From the NCBI GenBank assembly GCA_036123585.1, contig JAZADN010000089.1:1-64000 (forward strand): a DNA stretch of 64,000 bases, in the 5' to 3' direction. This document shows positions 25,253-31,940 of this stretch, piece by piece. A program made the position numbers and the translations under genes. Every line of letters starts with the position of its first letter. The first letter of the stretch is position 1. The notes below the pieces were generated by a model, which did no database searches, was not told where the DNA came from, and saw nothing but the letters and a program-made list of their open reading frames with translations. The DNA is from UBA9410 sp036123585 (lineage in GTDB: Bacteria; Actinomycetota; Acidimicrobiia; Acidimicrobiales; MedAcidi-G1).

Positions 25253-25882
25253 GTGTACCTGTGGAATCGAGTGATGGAGCCGAGTCCGACGAGGTTCACC
25301 GACGCGGGACCGGCGATGGTCGAAGCGGTCAACCATGTCAACGAGGTGTCCGCCTACCAGTTCAACCTGTGGGCCGTCGTCCTTGGGCGAGCTGGCTTCG
25401 GTGTCTCGGCTCTCTGCCCCGACTTCGGTGCCTTCTCCGAAGAGATGGCCACCCGCGGCCTTGAGGACGCCGCCTTCCGGGAAAAGGTGAGCGCCGTCGG
25501 TGCGTGTATGCAGGGAGCACTCGAGGATTCCCTCTGGCAGGTCGTCCACTCGGTAGGCGACTGGCCCGATGCTCCAGCAGTGATTTCCAACGCCATCTGG
25601 AGCCCCCAGCAGGGCAGCGACCTGGCCAGCAACATCGCGTGGGCGGTGGAGATGACCACCTATGTGGGCGACGCGTTAGGGGCGCGAAGCGTGGTGTGCG
25701 CCGGTGGACCGGGAACCGCAATGACGGTCCGTGTCTACAACGGATACGACTCGGTGGCCGACTGGCAGGAGCGAACGGCGGCGGGGGCGGCGGACGCCGG
25801 GTGGCAGGAGCGGATGCAGGCCGTGACGGCCATTGCCGACGCCTCGACCCTCGAGACCAACCTGCTCCGTCGCCTCATCTGA
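25253..25882 (+). CDS. Paralogue 1 of 4: uncharacterised LWNR-type protein
   Basis: A 209-residue protein beginning MYLWNRV and ending LLRRLI. It shares this frame with the next two proteins: an early LWNR motif, VNxxxxY-x-(F/L)-(N/D)-x-W near 35, a W-x2-VH-x-G segment near 95, PAVI near 108, a WAVEM helix near 130, a YDSVADWQE helix near 172 and an MRR-like end. Two halves of about 100 residues, each with strand-helix patterns, suggest two dimeric alpha/beta-barrel (ferredoxin-like) domains; the second resembles NIPSNAP or ABM-type helices. No signal peptide, no obvious catalytic residues. GTG start with AAAGGCGG upstream. I do not recognise a named family. Confidence 0.7.
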   Translation: MYLWNRVMEPSPTRFTDAGPAMVEAVNHVNEVSAYQFNLWAVVLGRAGFGVSALCPDFGAFSEEMATRGLEDAAFREKVSAVGACMQGALEDSLWQVVHSVGDWPDAPAVISNAIWSPQQGSDLASNIAWAVEMTTYVGDALGARSVVCAGGPGTAMTVRVYNGYDSVADWQERTAAGAADAGWQERMQAVTAIADASTLETNLLRRLI

Positions 25883-25913
25883 CAAGAGAACCGACCAGAG
25901 GAAGGAAGCGACC

Positions 25914-26534
25914 ATGTACCTATGGAACCGAAGGTTCACTTTGGACACCGGACGATGGGCCGAGGGAGTGGGGGCCATCATGGCCTCGATAGAGGTCATC
26001 AACTCGGCCAGCAGTTACCGACTGGATGCTTGGATGCCGGCCAGCATCGGTCCCGCCAACACCATGGCGTTGTCAGCCCGAACTGAGGCCTATGCCCCGT
26101 TTGCCGAGGAGAACGCGGCCCGACTCTCCGATCCCGACGTCCTCGCCGCAATCGCTGCCGCAGGCCCTTGCATCACCGAGGTTGAGGACACCTTGGCTCG
26201 GATCGTCCACGTGGCTGGTGAAAGGGGCGACGTTCCAGCAGTCTTCTCCGCGATCTCCTGGCAGGCCCACCCGCACGATCTCAAGGCAGCCATCGGCTGG
26301 GCCGTCGAGATGGCCGAGCACGTATACGGAGTTCATGGCCATCCGACCTTCGTCGGTTCCAGTCAGTGGGGTCGGCCCAACGGCCTGATGATCGGCACCA
26401 GTTACGAATCGCTGGCCGAGTTCGAGGCCGCTAGCGATGCCATCCAGGCAGAGGGTTCGTTCCTCGACCGCATCCAGAACGCTGTCGGGATGGCCGAGAC
26501 CATCGAAAGTGCCGTGATGCGGCGCGTCACCTGA
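25914..26534 (+). CDS. Paralogue 2 of 4: uncharacterised LWNR-type protein
   Basis: A 206-residue protein starting MYLWNRRF and ending AVMRRVT, related to its neighbours along its whole length: INSASSYRLDAW near 30-42, IVHVAGERGDVPAVFSAISW near 100-120, IGWAVEMAEHVYG near 130 and SYESLAEFE near 170. It begins 31 bases after paralogue 1, with AGGAAGGAAG before the ATG; an upstream in-frame ATG at 25833 lies inside paralogue 1 and is rejected. Like paralogue 1 it looks like a two-domain alpha/beta-barrel protein. Sequence identity between copies is low apart from the shared motifs, so the duplication is old. Confidence 0.7.
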   Translation: MYLWNRRFTLDTGRWAEGVGAIMASIEVINSASSYRLDAWMPASIGPANTMALSARTEAYAPFAEENAARLSDPDVLAAIAAAGPCITEVEDTLARIVHVAGERGDVPAVFSAISWQAHPHDLKAAIGWAVEMAEHVYGVHGHPTFVGSSQWGRPNGLMIGTSYESLAEFEAASDAIQAEGSFLDRIQNAVGMAETIESAVMRRVT

Positions 26535-26565
26535 GTCTCCTGTCCTGAAGCGAATGGCTGAGGCG

Positions 26566-26627
26566 TCCGGGCAACAGGCTCGGGCGCCCAGGAGGTCGAC
26601 CCTCGGCGGGGCCGCCTGATTGCCGGA
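26566..26627 (+). other. Long imperfect stem-loop between paralogues 2 and 3
   Basis: The arms TCCGGGCAACAGGC (26566-26579) and GCCTGATTGCCGGA (26614-26627) pair over 13 base pairs with one bulged base on each side, enclosing a GC-rich 34-base loop. It ends 56 bases before the next start codon and has no T-run. It may attenuate or partly terminate transcription, or protect mRNA ends, and so give different levels of paralogues 1-2 and 3-4. Confidence 0.5.
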
Positions 26628-26683
26628 CATACCGGAGACGAGAAGGGGGCCGGAAAGCGCGTGAAGATCTGCAGAGGTACCAA

Positions 26684-27319
26684 ATGAAACTCTGGAACCG
26701 GGTGTTCCTGATGGACCCGTGCCGACATGGCGACTCCTCGGATGCTTTGGTGGCGGCCCACAAGGCGGTCAACCAAGCGTCTGACCACGGCTACAACCTG
26801 TGGGAGACAGTCATCGGCCCACAGGGTCAGTTCGGCACATCTGCGCTTGTTCCCGATATCGAGGCGTTCACGTCTGGCGCGTTGATGCATGACGACGCTG
26901 ACGTCGACGAGCTGGGCCGACTGGCCATGGCGGTGAATGGCCTGGTCACGGAAAGGCCGGAGGACTCCTACTGGGACGTCCGGCACGTGCTCGGTGAGTG
27001 GACGGAGGTTCCTGCCTACGTCACCAATGTGGTCCACCACGCCCCCCTGCCCCAGATGGGGCCGCTGGTGGGGATTGTCACGGCGGTGGCCGAGCGACTC
27101 CACGAGGTCAATGGAGCGCCGATCACCCTTTGCACCAGTGTGTTCGGCACCGGGCCAAGCGTCCGACTCATCCTCGGCTGGGACTCTCTGGCCGCCTGGG
27201 AAGAGGGGACAGCGGCCGGTATGGCCGACCCGGAGTTCCAGCAGCAGATCGCCGACGCAGCAGCCCTCCCTGGAGTGGCCCTGCTGGCCGAGTCCAATGT
27301 GATGCGGAGGCTTGTCTGA
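26684..27319 (+). CDS. Paralogue 3 of 4: uncharacterised LWNR-type protein
   Basis: A 211-residue protein beginning MKLWNRVF and ending NVMRRLV. It keeps the group motifs: VNQASDHGYNLWETVIG near 33-48, FGTSALVPDIEAF near 54-66 (compare FGVSALCPDFGAF in paralogue 1), YWDVRHVLGEWTEVPAYV near 99-116 and the WDSLAAWEEGTAAGMAD helix near 169-185 (compare YDSVADWQERTAAGAAD). It is closer to paralogue 1 than to paralogue 2. The ATG is preceded by AGAGG. The gene is separated from paralogue 2 by 149 bases containing a strong stem-loop. Confidence 0.7.
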   Translation: MKLWNRVFLMDPCRHGDSSDALVAAHKAVNQASDHGYNLWETVIGPQGQFGTSALVPDIEAFTSGALMHDDADVDELGRLAMAVNGLVTERPEDSYWDVRHVLGEWTEVPAYVTNVVHHAPLPQMGPLVGIVTAVAERLHEVNGAPITLCTSVFGTGPSVRLILGWDSLAAWEEGTAAGMADPEFQQQIADAAALPGVALLAESNVMRRLV

Positions 27320-27356
27320 GAGCCCGCCCGTGACGGGACCATGGCAGGCTGTCGCC

Positions 27357-27866
27357 GTGTATCCCATGTCACGTCAACTCTTCCAACGGCGCCGGTGGGT
27401 AGATCCGGAACGCTTGGCGGAGGGACTCGCGGCCTTCGTGGACCAGTTGGCCTGGATCGACGCACACACCGGCCTCTCGATGGCCGGATGGCAACGCACC
27501 GACCCTGGCGGCGAAACGGGCGCCATTCTGGCTACCACGATCTACACCGATTACGACTGGTTCCTCCGCGAGGTAGCCCGACTGCAGACGCTTGGTGACT
27601 ACGCGCCAGTAAACGACCTCGCGGCGACTCTGACCGTAGGCACTGATGTCTTCGAACGTTGGGACGCCCCGGCGGGACTCCCCACCGACTGGGCACTGCC
27701 CACGACATTCTTCTGGCAGGTCACCGGACCCTCGGCACAAGCCGGGGACGAGCCCGTCTGGACGACCGTCGAGGGTGTCGACGGCCTGTGCGCATGGTTT
27801 CGCGACGAGGTTGAAGTGCGCATCGACGAAAGCCTGAGACGAGAGGCGTGGTCCCGAATCCACTGA
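27357..27866 (+). CDS. Paralogue 4 of 4: shorter, divergent relative
   Basis: About 169 residues from the GTG at 27357. The N-terminal half matches paralogue 2 when lined up by eye: SRQLFQRRRWVDPERLAEGLAAFVDQLAWID against YLWNRRFTLDTGRWAEGVGAIMASIEVIN, then AGWQR against DAWMP. The C-terminal half is shortened and lacks the WAVEM and MRR motifs, though GVDGLCAWFRDEVE may correspond to the YDSLADWE helix. The LWNR motif is replaced by LFQR. Alternative starts are TTG 27312, which overlaps the end of paralogue 3, and GTG 27330. I rate the relationship as likely rather than certain. Confidence 0.55.
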   Translation: MYPMSRQLFQRRRWVDPERLAEGLAAFVDQLAWIDAHTGLSMAGWQRTDPGGETGAILATTIYTDYDWFLREVARLQTLGDYAPVNDLAATLTVGTDVFERWDAPAGLPTDWALPTTFFWQVTGPSAQAGDEPVWTTVEGVDGLCAWFRDEVEVRIDESLRREAWSRIH

Positions 27867-27889
27867 CACTTCGGCTTTCGACTACGCCG

Positions 27890-29242
27890 TCAGTCGACTC
27901 CGTCGGTCGGCCGCGTCCGGAGGCTGGGATGCCTCTCGTCGACCTCGCAGTCGTGGTCGTCGCGGTGGTGCTGCCACTCCGACAGCGGGTGGCGGACCCA
28001 CCTGCCCACCGTGTGGGCGAGTTCGCCAGAGCGGGCGAAGACCGGTTGGAACGTCGACTGCCGCTCCACCGGAATCGCCTGGCGCACCCGGGTCCGGTAC
28101 GACAGGTAGAGCGCCAGGATCCCGAGGCAACTGGCCAGCGACCAGAAGTAGGCGGTCGGCCCGAACGATTCCACGGCGATACCGATGCTCATCGGCGCCG
28201 CCATGGCCCCGAAGCTGGACGCCAGCACCAAGGTCGACGCGGCGGCAACCCTCTTGTTCGGTGGGACCCAGTCATTCGCTAGGGCCACGAACTGTCCGTA
28301 GAGGGGGAACACGAAGGCTCCGAATGCCATGTTCAAGGCGATCAGCCAGATGCTGGTAGCCGGCGTGACGGCGCCCACCACGGCCAGGCCGCACGAGGTC
28401 GCCGTGACCCCCAGGATCACCGCCCGGCGGGGGTAACGGTCCGACAAGGAGCCAAGCGGCATCTGGAGGATCACCGCGCCGACGACGGCGGCCGAGGTGA
28501 ACAGGGTGATGCGAGCAGCAGACATGCCCGACTGTGTGCCGAAAACTGCGGCCATCGAGGAGGCCGCCGACTGCACATAGGAGCACAGGACGATCCCCAC
28601 CACGGCCGACGGGATGGTTCGGTACAACTCCCCAAGGGGCATCTTCTCGCCGCTGAGCACTGGTGGAGCGGTCGAGGCCGACAGGGTCACCGGGACCACG
28701 GCCAGCGAGATGAGGACCGACGAGAGAACGAACAGCTCGAAGCCGTCGGACGAGCCAAGGTTGAGGAGCATCTGGCCGCCGGCAGTGCCGCCCATCATGA
28801 TCATCATGTAGGCGCCGAGGATGCTGCCCCTCGTCTCGTTGGTGGCCCGATCGTTCAACCAACTCTCGATGATGACGAAGACGCCGGCGTTGCACAGGCC
28901 GCTGACGAAGTAGACGATCGACCAGCTCGTTGTGGTGACCAGGACGGCGTTGACGAGCACGGCGGTTGACGACACCGAGGCCAACGCAGCGAAGACCCGA
29001 ATGTGGCCCACCGAGGTGAGGGCCACTGGGATGAGCTTGGCTCCCAGCAGGTAGCCGGCGAAGTGGACGGCCATGACGACGCCCATGGCACCCGCGCTGA
29101 TGCCTTCGGCCTCGCCGCGGACGGGTAGCAGGATGCGCTGGAGGCCGTTGCCGATCTGGAGGAAGGCGAACGCCAGGAAGAGCGCCCAGACGCCGAGCAG
29201 GGAGGAGGCGGTCGATGAGCGGCCTGCCGACAAGGCGTTCAA
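27890..29242 (-). CDS. MFS transporter, YcaD-like
   Basis: A 450-residue polytopic protein with about 12 hydrophobic segments and a 60-residue polar C-terminal tail rich in His, Asp and Arg. Motifs include QIGNGLQRILLPVRGEAEG near the start, GSLSDRYPRRAVILG in the second half (MFS loop motif) and ESWLNDRATNETRG after helix 4, which is typical of the YcaD/TsgA-like subgroup. It starts at an ATG that overlaps the stop of the upstream thioesterase gene (ATGA), so it is the last gene of that run. A role in uptake or export of a betaine-type compound is suggested only by its position beside the sox genes. Confidence 0.88.
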   Translation of the reverse strand: MNALSAGRSSTASSLLGVWALFLAFAFLQIGNGLQRILLPVRGEAEGISAGAMGVVMAVHFAGYLLGAKLIPVALTSVGHIRVFAALASVSSTAVLVNAVLVTTTSWSIVYFVSGLCNAGVFVIIESWLNDRATNETRGSILGAYMMIMMGGTAGGQMLLNLGSSDGFELFVLSSVLISLAVVPVTLSASTAPPVLSGEKMPLGELYRTIPSAVVGIVLCSYVQSAASSMAAVFGTQSGMSAARITLFTSAAVVGAVILQMPLGSLSDRYPRRAVILGVTATSCGLAVVGAVTPATSIWLIALNMAFGAFVFPLYGQFVALANDWVPPNKRVAAASTLVLASSFGAMAAPMSIGIAVESFGPTAYFWSLASCLGILALYLSYRTRVRQAIPVERQSTFQPVFARSGELAHTVGRWVRHPLSEWQHHRDDHDCEVDERHPSLRTRPTDGVD

Positions 29243-29724
29243 CGAAGGGTCCTCACACCCTTCCCGACATGGTCGGGGGTGGCGATGCTGGCGTGGGAGG
29301 CTGAGGCATCCATGGCGGCAGACGCCACCGGCTCAGCCATGGGGGCCACGCTCGGTCCGTCGGGACCCTGGACGACGTGCAGCAGCATGCATTCCTGGGT
29401 GGCCACGGGATCCGAGTCTGGCCCGGCGAACAGGTCGTGATGGACGTGGAGACGCTTGGCGTCGGCCCCCAATACCAGCGAAGCCGTGTGGATCTCGGTG
29501 CCCTGCTTGACCTCGCGTAGGTACCGGATGCGGGTCTCGACGGTGTAGAAGCTGCCGTGGATGGCCAGGTAGTCCGGGCCGAATCCCAGCTCACCCAGAA
29601 CGGCGTCGGTGGCGTCGCCGAACGCCACGCCGTAGTAGCCCTCGGTGAGGTGGCCGTTGTAGTCGATCCAATCGGCCGGGACGACGGTGCGCCACACCCG
29701 GAGGGGTTCTGAAGATGCCACCAT
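29239..29724 (-). CDS. Betainyl-CoA thioesterase-like hotdog protein
   Basis: A 161-residue single-hotdog thioesterase. The segment WIDYNGHLTEGYYGVAFGDA (about 19-38) and YTVETRIRYLREVKQGTEI, KRLHVHHDLF and ATQECMLLHV match the domain found fused to, or beside, L-carnitine 3-dehydrogenase, where it hydrolyses betainyl-CoA to glycine betaine. The Asp in DYNGH is the catalytic-type residue. Its place downstream of the sarcosine oxidase cluster fits a carnitine-to-betaine step, but no carnitine dehydrogenase or cleavage enzyme is in the window. An RBS-like GGAGG precedes the ATG. The general hotdog assignment is firm, the substrate is inference. Confidence 0.8.
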   Translation of the reverse strand: MVASSEPLRVWRTVVPADWIDYNGHLTEGYYGVAFGDATDAVLGELGFGPDYLAIHGSFYTVETRIRYLREVKQGTEIHTASLVLGADAKRLHVHHDLFAGPDSDPVATQECMLLHVVQGPDGPSVAPMAEPVASAAMDASASHASIATPDHVGKGVRTLR

Positions 29725-29848
29725 CGGGGGACCTCCGGGGTTCCATGGGCCGCTTCAGGATGGGCCCGGGTGCGCGCAATCTACGGCTGAACCCGAGAGA
29801 TCGGCAATCATCCCCGACGGTCAGGCGGCACAGGGGCTAGGCGCCGAC

Positions 29849-31252
29849 TCAGCCGAGTGGCCCCGGCGGGAGCGTCGCCGGGTCGAGGGTGGCTAGCGCT
29901 CCGATGTCGGGAGCCGGCATTGCGCCGAAGACCTCTTCGGCGGCCGCCAGAACGCCCAGAAGGTCGACGTCTCGGCCACGGGGAGCAGAGAACTGAACAC
30001 CCACCGGAAGGCCCGTGTCGGTGAACCCGACGGGGAGTGATGCCGCCGGTGCGCCCGAGACGGTGATCCTCGAGCAGGAGCGCATCCAGTTGGTGTAGTG
30101 CTCGAGATGGACCCCGTCGATTTCGTCCACCCACTCCATGCCCACCGGGAACGGCGGCACCTGGCTGGTTGCCGACAGCAGGGCGTCAAAGCCGGTGTCG
30201 GCGAAGAAGGCCTCCCAGGTATGGCGGATGCGCTCCTGAGCATCCACTGCGTCGGCGATCCGTTCGTCGCCGAGGGACAGGCCGAGACGAATCTCGTACC
30301 GGGCCGTGGCCTTGATTCGCTGGTCGTCGACCAGTGGAGCCAGCTTGAAGGTCTGAAAGAGGCCGCGGAGGTCCTCAAAGCAGCGGTCGGCTCCACCGAG
30401 GTCCGGACAGTCTTCGACAACTTCCCAACCGGCGTCCGACAACACGTCCGCTGCCAGAAGGGTGGCGGACCGGACGGCGGGATCGAGGGGGAGGTCACCG
30501 AGGTCGGCGGAGACCGCCAGACGGAGTGGTGTGCTCCTGGGCGCCGCCGGTGTTTCGACCCCGGTCATGGCACTCAGGAACATCGCTACGTCGCCCACCG
30601 TCCTTCCCATGGGGCCAACGATGGGCTGGTCGGTTCGAGGATCGGGTGGGGGATCGTGTGGGATCGAGCAGGTTGTCGGGCGAAGGCCGACTACACCGTT
30701 GAACGACGCCGGGTTACGCAGCGAGCCACCGAGGTCCGACCCGTCGGCGATCGACACCGAACCGCAGGCCAGGGCTACCGCAGCGCCTCCGCTGGAGCCT
30801 CCAGCGCTCCGGGTCGGGTCCCACGGGTTGCGGGTCAGCCCCAGGACTGGGTTGAACGTGTGCGAACCCTTCCCGAACTCCGGGGTGTTGGTCTTCCCGA
30901 CCGGAACAACTCCGCAGCGCCTGAGGTTCGCCACGAAAGGGTCGTCGGCGGCAGGGACCATGTCGGCGAATACTGGGGAGCCGTAGGTGGTCCGGATGCC
31001 CTCGGTCTCCAACAGGTCCTTGAAGGCGGTGACCAGGCCACGCAACGGTGCACCCTCGAGCAGCGTTGGATCGTCGTCGAGGCGGCTTGCCAACTCCCAG
31101 GCGGTGTCCCAGTGGACGGTGGGGAGGGCGTTCACGACCGGTTCGGTCATCTCGGCCCTGGCCCGGCAATCGGCAAGCAGTTCCCGACACGATGCCTTGC
31201 CGGCCTCCAGGAGGGACTTCTGCTCGGTGGCGGTCAACGCGGCGAGGTCCAT
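29849..31252 (-). CDS. Amidase-signature family hydrolase
   Basis: A 467-residue amidase-signature enzyme with the Ser-cisSer-Lys triad: Lys78 (VTAFKDL), the Ser pair in SAGGSSGG (153-154) and nucleophile Ser177 in DGSDLGGSLRNPA. It hydrolyses an amide bond; family members act on indoleacetamide, acylated amines, 6-aminohexanoate dimers and similar compounds. The N-terminus (LTATEQKSLLEAGKASCREL) is normal for the family. It may have its own promoter (TAAGGT 9 bases before the ATG), and a hairpin lies between it and soxG. Its nearness to sarcosine oxidase could mean it releases a methylated amino acid, but this is only suggestive. Confidence 0.88.
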   Translation of the reverse strand: MDLAALTATEQKSLLEAGKASCRELLADCRARAEMTEPVVNALPTVHWDTAWELASRLDDDPTLLEGAPLRGLVTAFKDLLETEGIRTTYGSPVFADMVPAADDPFVANLRRCGVVPVGKTNTPEFGKGSHTFNPVLGLTRNPWDPTRSAGGSSGGAAVALACGSVSIADGSDLGGSLRNPASFNGVVGLRPTTCSIPHDPPPDPRTDQPIVGPMGRTVGDVAMFLSAMTGVETPAAPRSTPLRLAVSADLGDLPLDPAVRSATLLAADVLSDAGWEVVEDCPDLGGADRCFEDLRGLFQTFKLAPLVDDQRIKATARYEIRLGLSLGDERIADAVDAQERIRHTWEAFFADTGFDALLSATSQVPPFPVGMEWVDEIDGVHLEHYTNWMRSCSRITVSGAPAASLPVGFTDTGLPVGVQFSAPRGRDVDLLGVLAAAEEVFGAMPAPDIGALATLDPATLPPGPLG

Positions 31253-31261
31253 CGCCGGGGC

Positions 31262-31267
31262 ACCTTA
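31262..31267 (-). promoter_or_regulatory. Possible -10 box (TAAGGT) for the amidase
   Basis: Read on the minus strand, TAAGGT lies 9 bases before the ATG at 31252, allowing the amidase to be expressed apart from the sox operon. Confidence 0.35.
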
Positions 31268-31319
31268 GGACAACCCGACGATGGAGCCGAAGCGTGGCCC
31301 GATCGGCGGGTGACCGGAA

Positions 31320-31339
31320 CCGCCCCCCGTTTCGGGCGG
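31320..31339 (-). terminator. Hairpin after soxG
   Basis: On the minus strand CCGCCC pairs with GGGCGG around an 8-base loop, 19 bases after the soxG stop. There is no T-run. It could end or weaken sox transcription before the amidase gene. Confidence 0.4.
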
Positions 31340-31358
31340 CGGCTTCCTCCATCAGGTA

Positions 31359-31940
31359 TCAGTGTGGGTGGAGTTCCCAGCCGCGGGGGACCGACAGTCC
31401 GAACTCTGTGCAGGCATCTGCCACGGCGATGAACAGGAACTTCCCGAACGAGCGCTCGCAACTGATCAGGAACGACGTCTCGCCACCTTCGTCGGCCCGC
31501 ACCCAGTCACAACTGACACTGCCCAGGCTGCCCGAGAAAACCGCACCATTAGGGGTCAGTTCGTCGGAAAGGTCGAGGTTGCAGATCTTGCTGAGCGCCG
31601 CAGTGGCGTTCGAGCCGGTGACCCGCAACATCGCACGTCCGTGGGTGATGTCGATGACCGTCACGAATCCCTCTGTCGGGACCGAGGCCACGATGGCAGC
31701 CGACCTCCCCGGGTTTCCGTAGATCGTCCACTCGTCGGGGCGCGTCCCGCACACCAGGTCGCCGTCGACGTTCCGGGTGCTGCTCCCGTAGGGCACGTCC
31801 AGAGTGGCCGCGGCTGCCGTTCCGGTGGCGGCCCGCACCTGGACCTTGGTCGTTGCGTAGGCGTCGCTCAGAGTCACGCTCCCATCGGAGGCGCTAATCG
31901 AACCGACGTCCACGGGACTCTGCATCGTGATCTCAGACAC
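31359..31940 (-). CDS. soxG: Sarcosine oxidase, gamma subunit
   Basis: A 193-residue SoxG-type protein, part of the heterotetrameric sarcosine oxidase (SoxBDAG), which demethylates sarcosine to glycine with tetrahydrofolate and O2, giving 5,10-methylene-THF and H2O2. The sequence shows the family core: WTIYGNPG, VIDITHGRAMLRVTGSNATAALSKICNLDL and the end RSFGKFLFIAVADACTEFGL. An upstream in-frame start at 32144 lies inside soxA; the GTG at 31940, overlapping the soxA stop by 8 bases and preceded by AAGGAG, is the real start. Gene order soxB-D-A-G is the classic operon. Confidence 0.88.
   Translation of the reverse strand: MSEITMQSPVDVGSISASDGSVTLSDAYATTKVQVRAATGTAAAATLDVPYGSSTRNVDGDLVCGTRPDEWTIYGNPGRSAAIVASVPTEGFVTVIDITHGRAMLRVTGSNATAALSKICNLDLSDELTPNGAVFSGSLGSVSCDWVRADEGGETSFLISCERSFGKFLFIAVADACTEFGLSVPRGWELHPH

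Noticed and set aside
30098..31432. A 444-codon plus-strand open frame
   Set aside because: Antisense to the amidase gene; composition is that of a shadow frame.
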